Shown piece by piece: positions 18,080 through 27,090 of a DNA stretch of 64,000 bases. The stretch lies in the NCBI GenBank assembly GCA_966211815.1, contig CBIHOD010000012.1, positions 9,911 to 73,910 of the forward strand, in the 5' to 3' direction. This DNA is from JANPCX01 sp966211815. GTDB taxonomy: Bacteria; Pseudomonadota; Gammaproteobacteria; Burkholderiales; Burkholderiaceae_C. Within the stretch, counting starts at the first letter, position 1, and each line of letters starts with the position of its first letter. The position numbers and the translations under genes are program-made. Below the pieces are notes generated by a model. The model saw nothing but the letters and a program-made list of their open reading frames with translations, searched no databases and was not told the origin of the DNA.

Positions 18080-19003
18080 ATGTTCGAAGCTTTCCAAACC
18101 CAAGATTTCTCCCTGGCGGACGGCGTGCGCATCCGCGGCCGGCTGGGAGGCTCCGGCCCGCCCCTGCTGCTGCTGCATGGCCATCCGCAGACCCATGCCA
18201 TGTGGCACCGGGTGGCGGACGGGCTGGCGCGGCACTTCAGCGTGGTGGCGCTCGACCTGCGCGGCTACGGCGATTCCTCCCGCCCGCCGGCCGACGAGGC
18301 GCACGCCAACCACGGCAAAAGGGCGATGGCGCGCGACGCCGCCGAGGTGATGTCGCAGCTCGGCCACGAGCGGTTCCAAGTCGCCGCCCATGACCGCGGC
18401 GCTCGCGTGGCGCACCGCCTGGCCATGGACCACCCCGCGCGCGTGTCGCGCCTGATGCTGCTGGACATCGCGCCCACGCTGGCGATGTACCGCGGCGCCG
18501 GCGAGGAATTCGCCAAGGCCTATTGGCACTGGTTCTTCCTCATCCAGCCACCGCCGCTGCCGGAGCGCCTGATCGAGGCCGACCCGGCCGGCTACCTGCG
18601 CGACGTGGTGCGCCGCCGCGCCCCGGCCGAGACCTTCTCGCCCGAGGCCTGGGCCGAGTACGAACGCTGCGTCGGCATCCCGGGCACGGCCGCGTCGATC
18701 TGCGAAGACTACCGCGCCTCCGCCGGCATCGACCTGGAACACGACCGAGAGGACCTGCGTCTGGGCCGCAGGCTGGAGCCGCCGCTCAGGGTGCTGTGGG
18801 GCGCCCGCGGCACCGTCGCCCGCTGCTTCGACGTGCTCGGCCTGTGGCGCGAAGTCGCCGCCGACGTGGGCGGCCGCGCCCTGGATTGCGGCCACTACAT
18901 CGCGGAGGAAGCGCCGGGCGAACTGCTCGCCGAGATGCTCGGCTTCTTCCTTCCGTCCCATTCCGACCCAACCACCGGCGCCGGCGCCGAGAACGCAACA
19001 TGA
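18080..19003 (+). CDS. Fluoroacetate/haloacetate dehalogenase-like alpha/beta hydrolase
   Basis: A 307-aa alpha/beta hydrolase that should replace halide by hydroxyl at the alpha carbon of a small carboxylic acid. All residues that define fluoroacetate dehalogenase (RPA1163) are present: nucleophile Asp105 in AAHDRGARVAHR, carboxylate-binding Arg106 and Arg109, general-base partner Asp129, halide-pocket His150-Trp151 (YWHWFFL) and Tyr211, and base His272 in CGHYIAEE. Numbering is offset by 5, then 8, from the characterised enzyme. The oxyanion motif HGHPQTHAMWH is typical. The stop overlaps the next start (ATGA), so the two are translationally coupled. Substrate beyond the family is unproven. 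Confidence 0.85.
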   Translation: MFEAFQTQDFSLADGVRIRGRLGGSGPPLLLLHGHPQTHAMWHRVADGLARHFSVVALDLRGYGDSSRPPADEAHANHGKRAMARDAAEVMSQLGHERFQVAAHDRGARVAHRLAMDHPARVSRLMLLDIAPTLAMYRGAGEEFAKAYWHWFFLIQPPPLPERLIEADPAGYLRDVVRRRAPAETFSPEAWAEYERCVGIPGTAASICEDYRASAGIDLEHDREDLRLGRRLEPPLRVLWGARGTVARCFDVLGLWREVAADVGGRALDCGHYIAEEAPGELLAEMLGFFLPSHSDPTTGAGAENAT

Positions 19004-20088
19004 AAAAACAACACCGCATCGCAGTCATCGCCGGCGACGGCATCGGCAAGGAAACCATGCCGGAAGGCATCCGCGTGCTCGACGCCGCGGCCAGGCGCTT
19101 CGGCATTTCGCTGCAGTTCGACCACTTCGACTTCTCCAGCGTGGACTATTTCGAGCGCCACGGCCAGATGCTGCCGGACGACTGGAAAGAGCAGATCGGC
19201 GGGCACGACGCCATCTACTTCGGCGCGGTGGGCTGGCCGGACAAGGTGCCCGACCACGTGTCGCTCTGGGGCTCACTGCTGAAGTTCCGGCGCGAGTTCG
19301 ACCAGTACGTGAACCTGAGGCCGGCCAAGCTGATGCCCGGCATCCGCTCGCCGCTGGTCGACCGGCAGGGCAGGCCCCTGCAGCCCGGCGAGATCGACAT
19401 GCTCATCGTGCGCGAGAACACCGAAGGCGAGTATTCCAGCATCGGCGGCCGCATGTACGAGGGCACCGACCGGGAGATCGCGATCCAGGAGACCGTGATG
19501 TCCCGCACCGGCGTCGACCGCGTGCTGAAGTTCGCCTTCGAGTTGGCGCAGGCGCGGCCGCGGCGCAAGCTCACTTCGGCGACCAAGAGCAACGGCATCG
19601 CCATCACGATGCCGTTCTGGGACGAGCGGGTGGAAGCGATGGCGCGGCAATACCCCGGGGTCTCGGTCGACCGCTTCCACATCGACATCCTGACCGCCCA
19701 TTTCGTGCAGAGGCCGCAGCAGTTCGACGTGGTGGTGGCCAGCAACCTGTTCGGCGACATCCTGTCCGACCTCGGCCCCGCCTGCACCGGCACCATCGGC
19801 ATCGCCCCGTCGGCCAACCTCAACCCGAGCGGGCAGTGGCCCTCATTGTTCGAGCCGGTGCACGGTTCCGCGCCCGACATCGCGGGCCGCGGCATCGCCA
19901 ACCCGATCGGCCAGATCTGGTCCGGCGCGATGCTGCTCGGCAGCCTCGGCCACGCCGACGCGGAGCAGGCTGTCGTCCAGGCGATCGAGCGCTACCTGCA
20001 GCCCGATTCGCAGGCGCCGAAGACGCCCGACATCGGCGGCCAGGCGTGCACTTCCGACGTGGGCAAAGCCATCGCGTCCCTGCTGTAG
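19000..20088 (+). CDS. Tartrate / D-malate dehydrogenase (decarboxylating)
   Basis: A 362-aa NAD-dependent beta-decarboxylating dehydrogenase of the isocitrate/isopropylmalate family, TtuC/DmlA subgroup. The subgroup can oxidise D-malate to pyruvate and CO2, and tartrate to oxaloglycolate. Marks are AVIAGDGIGKE, the family loop LKFRREFDQYVNLRP, IVRENTEGEYSSIGG, Lys/Asp metal and catalytic residues in TSATKSNG and DILTAHFVQRP, and FEPVHGSAPDIAGRGIANP. The ATG at 19000 overlaps the dehalogenase stop. Sequence alone does not separate D-malate from tartrate specificity. Confidence 0.9.
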   Translation: MKKQHRIAVIAGDGIGKETMPEGIRVLDAAARRFGISLQFDHFDFSSVDYFERHGQMLPDDWKEQIGGHDAIYFGAVGWPDKVPDHVSLWGSLLKFRREFDQYVNLRPAKLMPGIRSPLVDRQGRPLQPGEIDMLIVRENTEGEYSSIGGRMYEGTDREIAIQETVMSRTGVDRVLKFAFELAQARPRRKLTSATKSNGIAITMPFWDERVEAMARQYPGVSVDRFHIDILTAHFVQRPQQFDVVVASNLFGDILSDLGPACTGTIGIAPSANLNPSGQWPSLFEPVHGSAPDIAGRGIANPIGQIWSGAMLLGSLGHADAEQAVVQAIERYLQPDSQAPKTPDIGGQACTSDVGKAIASLL

Positions 20089-20160
20089 CGGCCCCGGCCA
20101 CGCATCAGGGAAAGCAAGCATCCCCCTCGAATCGATTGACATAGAATCCCCCTTCCGCGC

Positions 20161-20189
20161 TTGACACGTGTGGCGCACGGGGCTGTAAT
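20161..20189 (+). promoter_or_regulatory. Sigma-70 promoter of hupB
   Basis: A consensus TTGACA (20161-20166), a 17-nt spacer and TGTAAT (20184-20189) lie about 110 bp upstream of hupB. This leaves a leader of roughly 100 nt. Confidence 0.6.
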
Positions 20190-20297
20190 CCCCAGACCGC
20201 GCGCCCACCCATCCTGCTTGAACCGCTGCCCAAAAAATCCGCTCGAGCGCGTCATCCCAAGCATCCATGTAAGAAACCTTTGAGAGGGGGTCCCTTC

Positions 20298-20570
20298 GTG
20301 AACAAATCTGAATTGATCGAACACATCGCCAAACAGGCAGACATTTCCAAAGCGGCCGCGGCGCGCGCCCTGGAAGCGCTGATCGGCGGTGTGAAGTCCA
20401 CGCTCAAGAAGAACAATTCGGTGTCGCTGGTCGGTTTCGGCACCTTCAGCGTCACCAAGCGCGCAGCCCGGTCCGGCCGCAACCCCCGCACCGGCGCCAC
20501 CATCAAGATCAAGTCAGCCAAGGTTCCGAAGTTCCGTCCGGGCAAGGCCCTGAAAGACGCGCTGAACTGA
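20298..20570 (+). CDS. hupB: DNA-binding protein HU
   Basis: A histone-like nucleoid protein of 90 aa, acting as a dimer that bends DNA. The GTG start at 20298, 7 nt after a GAGGGGG ribosome-binding site, gives MNKSELIEHIAKQADISKAA. The DNA-intercalating arm GRNPRTGATIKI is intact, with the conserved Pro. The gene is followed after 15 bp by tRNA-Val and then ppiD, the standard Burkholderiales order. Confidence 0.96.
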   Translation: MNKSELIEHIAKQADISKAAAARALEALIGGVKSTLKKNNSVSLVGFGTFSVTKRAARSGRNPRTGATIKIKSAKVPKFRPGKALKDALN

Positions 20571-20585
20571 ACAAGCCTTGAACCG

Positions 20586-20661
20586 GGGTGCTTAGCTCAG
20601 TTGGTAGAGCGGCGCCCTTACAAGGCGTAGGTCGGGGGTTCGAACCCCTCAGCACCCACCA
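20586..20661 (+). tRNA. tRNA-Val(TAC)
   Basis: A 76-nt cloverleaf: acceptor arm GGGTGCT/AGCACCC, D-loop GCTCAGTTGGTAGAGC, anticodon loop CTTACAA with anticodon TAC (reads GTA/GTG), T-arm GGGGGTTCGAACCCCT, discriminator A and encoded CCA. It lies 15 bp after hupB and is probably cotranscribed with it. Confidence 0.97.
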
Positions 20662-20834
20662 CCGGTTCCGATGCGCCACCCCCCCGCGGGCCAAGGGCAT
20701 CTTCAGCGGACGACGCCGCCGCAGGCGTCAGATAAAATCCAAGTTTCACCGTGATGCAAAGGCGAACCCAGGTTCGCCTTTGTCACATCTGCAGCGCCTT
20801 CCCAGGCGACCGACCCACCGTTCGAGGCCCACTG

Positions 20835-22760
20835 ATGTTTGACTTCATTCGCTCCAACACGAAGGTGTTCTTCTTCATCTTGTTGGCGCTGATCATCCCG
20901 TCGTTCGTTTTCGTAGGCGTGGATGGGTACCGCCGGTTCGACGAGGGCGGCAACGTCGCGGCCGCCAAGGTGGACGGCAAGAAGATCTCGCAGGCCGAGT
21001 GGGACGCGGCCCACCGCCAGCAGGCCGACCGCATCCGGGCCCAGCAGCCCGACGTAGACCCGAAGCGGCTCGACAGCCCCGAAGTCAAGATGCAGGTGCT
21101 CGAAGAACTGGTGCGCCAGCGCGTGATCCTCGCGGCGATGGACAAGCTCCACTTCGTGACCTCGGACGACCGGCTCAAGCGATTGTTCGCCGTCGACCCG
21201 CAATTCGCCTCCATCCGCAACGCCGACGGTTCGGTCAACAAGGAACTGCTCGCGGCCCAGGGCATGTCTTCGGAGATGTTCGCGCAGCGGCTGCGACTGG
21301 ACTTCTCCGCGCAGCAGGTGCTGCGCGGCATCACCGCCAGCGCCGTCGCGACGCAGGCCACCACCAAGGCCGCGGTCGACCCGCTGTTCCAACAGCGGGA
21401 AGTTCAGCTCCTGGCCTTCCCGGCCCAGAAGCACCTGGCAGGCGTCAAGCCCAGCGACGCCGAAGTCGAAGCCTTCTACAAGGACCCCGCCAACGCCGCG
21501 CGTTTCAAGGCGGCCGAGAGCGCGGACGTCCAATACGTCGTGCTCGACGTCGAGTCCATGAAAAAGGGCATCGCCGTGAACGAGGAGGAGCTGAAGAAGC
21601 ACTACGAACAGAACATCGCGCGCTTCACGACGCCGGAAGAGCGCCGCGCCAGCCATGTGCTGGTGAAGGCCGGCAAGGACATGTCGGCCGACGACCGCGC
21701 CAAGGCGCGGGCCAAGGCTGAAGGACTGCTGGCGGAGATCAAGGCCAAGCCGTCGAGCTTCGCCGACATCGCGCGCAAGAACTCCGACGACCCCGGCTCG
21801 GCCCAGCGCGGCGGCGACCTCGACTTCTTCGGCCGCGGCCTGATGACCAAGCCCTTCGAAGACGCCGTCTACGGCTTGAAGAAAGTCGGTGACCTGACGG
21901 ACCTGGTGGAAAGCGATTTCGGCTTCCACATCATCCAGCTGACGGGCCAGCGCGGCGGCGAGAAGCGCTCCTTCGAATCGGTGCGTGCCGAGCTGGAGGA
22001 TGAAGTCCGCACCGAGCAGGCGCAGAAGAAATTCTCCGAGGCGGCGGTGGAGTTCTCCAACACGGTCTACGAGCAATCCGACAGCCTCAAGCCGGTGGCG
22101 GACAAATTCAAGCTCGAGATCCAGAGCGCCGCCGCGGTCGCGCGCGAGCCGCGCGCCGGCTCGGAAGGTCCCTTGGCCAACCCGCGTTTCCTGGAGCTTT
22201 TGTTCGCCGCCGACAGCGTCGACAAAAAGCGCAACACCGAGGCGGTCGACCTCGGCCGCAGCCGCCTGGTGGCGGGTCGCGTGGTCAAGTACAACCCGGC
22301 CCGGCAGCTGCCGCTGGAAGAGGTGCGCGACTCCGTCCGCCAGGCCCTGGCCGCGCAGCAGGCCGCCGCCCTGGCGCGCAAGGAAGGGGAGGCCAAGCTC
22401 GCCGCCCTGAAGGAAGCGCCGCAGACGCCGTTGGCCGAGCCGGTGGTGAAAATCTCCCGGCTGCAGTCGCGCGAAGTGCCTCCCGCCGTGCTCGATGCGG
22501 TGCTGCGTGCGCCCACCGCGTCCTTGCCGGGTTTCCTGGGTGTGGACCTCGGCGACCAGGGCTATGCCGTGGTGAAACTGATCAGCGTCCTGCCGGTCGA
22601 CCCCGCGGTTGCCGACCCCGCGCGTGCGCAGGCGCAATACAGCCAAGCCTGGGCCGAAGCAGAAGCCCAGGCCTACTACGCGGCGCTCAAGAAGCGGTTC
22701 AAGGCTGAAATCACCGCGAAGCCGCAGGCTGCTTCGACGGCCGCTGGCGGTTCGAACTGA
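20835..22760 (+). CDS. ppiD: Periplasmic folding chaperone / peptidyl-prolyl isomerase PpiD (SurA N-like)
   Basis: An inner-membrane-anchored periplasmic foldase of 641 aa. One N-terminal membrane segment (KVFFFILLALIIPSFVFVGV, about residues 10-29) is followed by a SurA-like N domain and a single parvulin domain at about residues 265-375. That domain is marked by EERRASHVLVKAG, ARKNSDDPGSAQRGGDLDFF and DFGFHIIQLTG. A C-terminal pseudo-parvulin region follows. Such proteins associate with the Sec translocon and assist newly exported outer-membrane proteins. ATG 20835 was chosen because the upstream in-frame codons lack homology. Confidence 0.92.
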   Translation: MFDFIRSNTKVFFFILLALIIPSFVFVGVDGYRRFDEGGNVAAAKVDGKKISQAEWDAAHRQQADRIRAQQPDVDPKRLDSPEVKMQVLEELVRQRVILAAMDKLHFVTSDDRLKRLFAVDPQFASIRNADGSVNKELLAAQGMSSEMFAQRLRLDFSAQQVLRGITASAVATQATTKAAVDPLFQQREVQLLAFPAQKHLAGVKPSDAEVEAFYKDPANAARFKAAESADVQYVVLDVESMKKGIAVNEEELKKHYEQNIARFTTPEERRASHVLVKAGKDMSADDRAKARAKAEGLLAEIKAKPSSFADIARKNSDDPGSAQRGGDLDFFGRGLMTKPFEDAVYGLKKVGDLTDLVESDFGFHIIQLTGQRGGEKRSFESVRAELEDEVRTEQAQKKFSEAAVEFSNTVYEQSDSLKPVADKFKLEIQSAAAVAREPRAGSEGPLANPRFLELLFAADSVDKKRNTEAVDLGRSRLVAGRVVKYNPARQLPLEEVRDSVRQALAAQQAAALARKEGEAKLAALKEAPQTPLAEPVVKISRLQSREVPPAVLDAVLRAPTASLPGFLGVDLGDQGYAVVKLISVLPVDPAVADPARAQAQYSQAWAEAEAQAYYAALKKRFKAEITAKPQAASTAAGGSN

Positions 22761-22825
22761 GCGCGCGGCGCGGTGCGGGGACGGGCGCCAAGCGCGCCCC
22801 CCAGCGCCTGCCGCGGTGACGCGGC

Positions 22826-22855
22826 TTGGCCGGTCGGTCCGCACTGGTCTATAAT
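22826..22855 (+). promoter_or_regulatory. Promoter of tRNA-His
   Basis: TTGGCC (22826-22831), an 18-nt spacer and a perfect TATAAT (22850-22855) lie 12 bp upstream of the tRNA-His gene, with the -10 close to its expected start. Confidence 0.6.
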
Positions 22856-22867
22856 CTTTTGCTCTGC

Positions 22868-22944
22868 GGTGGCTGTAGCTCAGTTGGTAGAGTCCAGGAT
22901 TGTGATTCCTGTTGTCGTGGGTTCGAGTCCCATCAGCCACCCCA
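22868..22944 (+). tRNA. tRNA-His(GTG)
   Basis: A 77-nt tRNA counting the histidine-specific G-1. The acceptor GGTGGCTG pairs with CAGCCACC, the anticodon loop TTGTGAT carries GTG, the T-arm is GTGGGTTCGAGTCCCAT, and CCA is encoded. The extra G-1:C73 pair is the identity element for histidyl-tRNA synthetase. Confidence 0.96.
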
Positions 22945-22964
22945 CAGAACGACTCCTGTTAAAG

Positions 22965-22993
22965 AAATGGCCCTCCGGGGCCATTTTCTTTTT
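22965..22993. terminator. Bidirectional Rho-independent terminator
   Basis: AAATGGCCC and GGGCCATTT form a 9-bp stem with a 4-nt loop, followed by TTCTTTTT on the plus strand. It ends tRNA-His and, read on the minus strand, the histidine-kinase transcript that stops at 23024. Confidence 0.75.
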
Positions 22994-23023
22994 GGGCGCG
23001 GCCCGGGCTGCAGTCGGTGCGAG

Positions 23024-25327
23024 TCAGCGCGATGAGAAACTGTCCACCAGGACTTCGCAGCGGATGCCCCCGCCGGGTTGTTCCGTCCATTGCACCGACC
23101 CGCCCAGCTGTTTGACGCGTTTGCGCACCCCGCCCAGGCCGAGCCCGTGCGACCAGACCTGGGGGTCGCGCCCGACGCCGTCGTCACCCACCGACAGGCG
23201 CAGCCGGTTGTGCTTGAGTTCGAGCTCGACATCCACCGTGCGGGCTTGCGAATGCGACATCACGTTGTTGACCAGCTCGCGCAACACCCGCGTCAGGGCC
23301 GACCACTGCACCACCGAGAGCAGCACGTCCTCGTCCATGTCCAGCTTCCAGCGCAAGACCACGTCGGCCGCCGCCAGGCGCTGGGTGAGGTCGGCCTTCC
23401 ACTCGGCCGCGGCGTGCGACAACCGCTGGTTGACCACCGCCAGCCCACGCGTCAGTGTCTTGAGGTCTTGAAGCGTGTGGCGCACGTAGGACTCCATCTC
23501 CGGCGTGCTGGCCTGGTACATCAGTGTCAGGAGGCGCGCTCCGATGTCGTCGTGCAGGTCCTGCGCCAGCCTCAGACGCTCTTCGCTGCGGCCTTGCTCC
23601 ACCGCGCGGTCGAACGCCACGGCGCGGCGCAGCTGGTCCACGATGCGGTCGGCCAGCACGGCGTCTTCCGAGTGGAACAGCCGGCGGCCGCGGTGGGCGT
23701 AGCGCATCCGGATCGACCGGGCCGCCGGCGCGGTGTCGGGCTGCCCACCGTCGCCCACGCCGATGAGCGGCAATGGCAGCAGCAGGGTCGATCCGCCGTC
23801 GACCACCCGCGCCGCCGCGCAAGGCTTGTCGTCGACGACGGCTTCCATCGGGTCGAAAAGGTCGCACAGCAGCTGAAGCATCAGTTCCGTGCCGCGTTCC
23901 GGATGGGCCTCCACGGCGCGTGCGATGCGGTAAAGCTGCTCGAACATGCGTTCGGTGGTGTGCATCTGGCTGCCGCGCACCCGGTCGAGCACCCACTGCC
24001 TGGCGCCGACATAGACCGCCAAGGCCATGAACAGCGCCAGCGTCAACGAAGTGAACTGGCTTAGCGAGAAGACGGCGACGAAGCCCAGGTCGAGCAAGGT
24101 GGCCACCGTGCTGACCAGCGCCAGCAGCGTGAACTCGCGCATCAAGGCCTGCGCTTTCGAGACGAAAGGCAACACGATCAGCATGCACGAGAAGAACACG
24201 CACCACATCATCGCCAGCGTGGGGACGAGCTTGTGCTGGATCTGCGGCGCCGCATGGCCGCCCCCGGCGACGATGACCGTCAACAGCAGCCACGCCGACA
24301 GGCCCACGGCGGTGAAGCGCCTCAGCACCAGAGAGAACGGGTGCAGGTGCTGCCGGTGCGCGGCGGTGAACAGCGCCGCGACGGCCGCGGCCGTCGCGGC
24401 GCCCGTGGCCTGCACCCACCACCAAGCGTTCGGCAGGGATCCCCGAAGGATGAGCAGGGACAGCGCGCCCGCCCACAGCCATCCGGCCGCCGCCAGCCAG
24501 TCCGAGCCCGGCAGCCGGCGCGGATGCAAGCCGGCCGCCTGGAGCATGGCGGCGGCCGTGCAGAGGTCCAGCGTCATCGGAAGCCAGGCCTGCAGCGCGA
24601 CGAAGCCCCACGGGAGACCGAGCAGCGGGCCGGATTCGACGCCCTGGAACAGCAGGTTGGCGGCCTGGCACCCCGCCATCAGCGCGAACAAGGCGTTCGC
24701 GCGGCTCGGCTTGGCCAGCACCACGACCATGGCGACGAGGTGCAACAGCAGTGCCAGGCCGCTGACCAGCCACAACATGGAGGGCAGGTCCGACACCCGG
24801 CCCTCTGCGGTGCGCACTTTCGCGCTGCCGCCGCCGGAGAAGGTCAAGCGGACTTCGGATTGCGACAAGGCGGCGTTCAGCGCCCGTCTCGCAACGGCAT
24901 GGGCCAGGCGGTCGCCCTCGGCCACCATCCAACGCGGCGACGGCGCGGCGGCCGGCCGGCCCAAAGGGACGGGGCGACCATCCTCCGTGCCCTGCACGGA
25001 CACCAGGCTTTGGCCCATGTAGGGCTGCAGCGATGGCTCGCCGCTGCCGACCAGCACCCATTCGCCCCGCGGGTTGATGTGCCATTGCGCGTCGACCGTC
25101 GGTGTTTCGGCGATCCAACGCGCGTAGACGAGCAGTGCGATGCAGCCGACGAGCGCGGCCGCGACGAGCAAGCGCAATCGCCAGCCCATCCAGCGCGGCG
25201 ACAGGGCGGGCTCCCGCGAGGGCGGTGCGCGCCACGGATCGGCGCCCGCGTCGAAAGCGGCGGGCGCCGCCGAGGCGGGGGGCTGCCTGCGACGTTCCAC
25301 ATGCGCCTCTGGGATGGGTCCCTCCAT
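23024..25327 (-). CDS. NarL-family sensor histidine kinase with large multi-pass membrane sensor
   Basis: A 767-aa sensor kinase. Residue order: Pro/Ala-rich cytoplasmic start, a membrane segment near 50-70, about 120 periplasmic residues, then roughly eight hydrophobic segments to about residue 440, a linker, and the kinase core. The HisKA_3 box is EERLRLAQDLHDDIGARLLTL with phospho-acceptor His592. The ATPase part has RELVNNVMSHS (N box), GDDGVGRD and GLGLGGVRKR. It is 72 bp downstream of the response regulator at 25400 and probably in one operon. The signal is unknown; the membrane region resembles no sensor I can name. Confidence 0.88.
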   Translation of the reverse strand: MEGPIPEAHVERRRQPPASAAPAAFDAGADPWRAPPSREPALSPRWMGWRLRLLVAAALVGCIALLVYARWIAETPTVDAQWHINPRGEWVLVGSGEPSLQPYMGQSLVSVQGTEDGRPVPLGRPAAAPSPRWMVAEGDRLAHAVARRALNAALSQSEVRLTFSGGGSAKVRTAEGRVSDLPSMLWLVSGLALLLHLVAMVVVLAKPSRANALFALMAGCQAANLLFQGVESGPLLGLPWGFVALQAWLPMTLDLCTAAAMLQAAGLHPRRLPGSDWLAAAGWLWAGALSLLILRGSLPNAWWWVQATGAATAAAVAALFTAAHRQHLHPFSLVLRRFTAVGLSAWLLLTVIVAGGGHAAPQIQHKLVPTLAMMWCVFFSCMLIVLPFVSKAQALMREFTLLALVSTVATLLDLGFVAVFSLSQFTSLTLALFMALAVYVGARQWVLDRVRGSQMHTTERMFEQLYRIARAVEAHPERGTELMLQLLCDLFDPMEAVVDDKPCAAARVVDGGSTLLLPLPLIGVGDGGQPDTAPAARSIRMRYAHRGRRLFHSEDAVLADRIVDQLRRAVAFDRAVEQGRSEERLRLAQDLHDDIGARLLTLMYQASTPEMESYVRHTLQDLKTLTRGLAVVNQRLSHAAAEWKADLTQRLAAADVVLRWKLDMDEDVLLSVVQWSALTRVLRELVNNVMSHSQARTVDVELELKHNRLRLSVGDDGVGRDPQVWSHGLGLGGVRKRVKQLGGSVQWTEQPGGGIRCEVLVDSFSSR

Positions 25328-25399
25328 GCGAGCAGCGGTTGGTGTGGACGGGAAGGGGGCCGCTGCGGCCGGTCAACGACGCGCCGCGGCCGGGCGGCG

Positions 25400-26149
25400 C
25401 TACACCAGCCCTTGCTTGCTGGCCAGCACGGCCGCTTCGGCGCGGCTGGAGACGTTGAGCTTCTTGTAGATCGACTTGATGTGGTCGTTGACGGTGAACC
25501 ACTTGATGCCTGTCAGGCTGGCGATCTCTTTGATGGTGAAGCCTTTGCTCAGGTAGGTGAGCACTTCGGTTTCGCGGGGGGTGAGTTTCTCGTGGTCCAG
25601 CGGCGCGCCGCGGCCCAGCGGCATCGGACGGCTGCTGGAAAATCCCGAAGGCGCCGCCGATTGCGGTTCCGGGCCTGCGCCCGTGGCGCCGCCCCGGAAG
25701 TGCGTCAGCAACCGCCTGGCGATGGCGGGCGACAAAGGCGGCTGCCCCCTGACGATCTTCTGCAGTTCTTCCACCAGCACCTCGAAGCGGTCTTCCTTGA
25801 GCAGGTAGCCGTCGGCGCCGCATTGCAGCGCCGGGAAGAGGTGGTCGTCGTCGGAATACAGGGTGGTCACGATCTTCGTGGCGGGATAACCCGCCAGTTC
25901 AGCCAGCAGCTCCATGCCGTTGCCGTCGGGCAGTTCGAGGTCCACCAGGATCAGCTTGAACGGATGGCGGGAGGCGTCGGCCGCCTGGATGGGCGTCGCG
26001 GTCTGCGTGGCCGTGATCTGCTTGCGCGCGGATTCGAGGTCACCGGCCTCGGTGATCGCGATCTCATCGCTGAAACTTTCGCGCACGACACGCCCCAGGA
26101 AGCCTCGGGCCACCGGGTTGTCTTCAACGATCAGAACCTTGATTTCCAT
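25400..26149 (-). CDS. NarL/LuxR-family response regulator
   Basis: A 249-aa response regulator. The receiver domain (residues 3-135) has acidic pocket ED (9-10), phospho-acceptor Asp70 and Lys118; a 10-residue loop insertion at about 48-60 makes it slightly long. A Ser/Pro-rich linker leads to a LuxR-type helix-turn-helix at about 185-249 (LTPRETEVLTYLSKGFTIKEIA, KWFTVNDHIKSIYKKL). It precedes its partner kinase (23024-25327) and diverges from surE across 171 bp. Target genes are unknown. Confidence 0.9.
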   Translation of the reverse strand: MEIKVLIVEDNPVARGFLGRVVRESFSDEIAITEAGDLESARKQITATQTATPIQAADASRHPFKLILVDLELPDGNGMELLAELAGYPATKIVTTLYSDDDHLFPALQCGADGYLLKEDRFEVLVEELQKIVRGQPPLSPAIARRLLTHFRGGATGAGPEPQSAAPSGFSSSRPMPLGRGAPLDHEKLTPRETEVLTYLSKGFTIKEIASLTGIKWFTVNDHIKSIYKKLNVSSRAEAAVLASKQGLV

Positions 26150-26320
26150 GCCGTCGGAGGCTTTCTTTGCGGACTAGGGAGGTGGGCGCGGGGACGTGAG
26201 TGCATGCTAGCAGGCAGGGTGCGCGCCGCACAACCTGGAAACTAGGGGCGTCAGGGCCGATCCGCGCCAGGCTCGCGCCGCTTCCGCGGGGTGGCCGCAG
26301 GGACTGCCTACAATCCGCCG

Positions 26321-27082
26321 ATGCGCATTCTTGTTGCCAATGATGACGGGTATTTGGCGCCCGGCCTGGCCGCCCTGGCCAAGGCTTGCGAAGGCTTGGG
26401 GCATGTGGATGTGGTCGCGCCGGAGCAAAACGCCAGCGGCACGTCCAACTCCCTGACGCTCAACCGGCCCCTGTCGGTCTACACCGCGCCCAACGGCATC
26501 CGGTACATCAACGGCACGCCTTCCGATTGCGTCCATGTGGCCCTCACGGGACTGCTCGACCAGCGGCCGGACCTGGTGGTCTCGGGCATCAACCAAGGCG
26601 CGAACATGGGCGACGACACGCTGTATTCCGGCACGGTGGCGGCGGCCATGGAGGGTTACCTTTTCGGCATCCCCGCGATCGCCTTCTCTCAGACGGAAAA
26701 GGGCTGGGGCCACCTGGACGCGGCCTCCCGCGCCGTGCGCCTCCTGATCCAGCAAGTCATCCAGTCGCCGCCGGCGGCCGGGCCTTGGTTGTTGAACGTG
26801 AACATCCCCAACAGCGCGGATGCGGACCGGCTGCCCCGCCGCGTCACGAGGCTGGGCCGGCGCCACGCCAGCGAGCCGGTGATCCGGCAGACCAGCCCGC
26901 GCGGCGAGACGCTTTATTGGATCGGCTCCGCGGGCAATGCGCGAGAGGCGGGGGAGGGGACCGACTTCCACGCCGCGGCCAGCGGCTGGGTGTCCATCAC
27001 GCCGCTGCAGGTCGACCTGACCGACCACGGCCGCCTGCCCGACTGGGCCGGTTGGGAAGCGGCCCAGCCGCGGCCAGCCTGA
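26321..27082 (+). CDS. surE: 5'/3'-nucleotidase SurE
   Basis: A metal-dependent survival nucleotidase acting on nucleoside monophosphates. ATG 26321 yields 253 aa beginning MRILVANDDGYLAPGLAALA, with the Asp-Asp metal motif. Other family residues are APEQNASGTSNSLTLNRPL, SGINQGANMGDDTLYSGTVAAAMEG and the Asn of LLNVNIPN. The gene lies 8 bp before pcm, as in many Proteobacteria. Confidence 0.95.
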   Translation: MRILVANDDGYLAPGLAALAKACEGLGHVDVVAPEQNASGTSNSLTLNRPLSVYTAPNGIRYINGTPSDCVHVALTGLLDQRPDLVVSGINQGANMGDDTLYSGTVAAAMEGYLFGIPAIAFSQTEKGWGHLDAASRAVRLLIQQVIQSPPAAGPWLLNVNIPNSADADRLPRRVTRLGRRHASEPVIRQTSPRGETLYWIGSAGNAREAGEGTDFHAAASGWVSITPLQVDLTDHGRLPDWAGWEAAQPRPA

Positions 27083-27090
27083 CCGCCGAC

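Noticed and set aside
20136..20147. TTGACATAGAAT upstream of hupB as a promoter
   Set aside because: The two hexamers are directly adjacent with no spacer; the pair at 20161-20189 with 17-nt spacing is the credible promoter.
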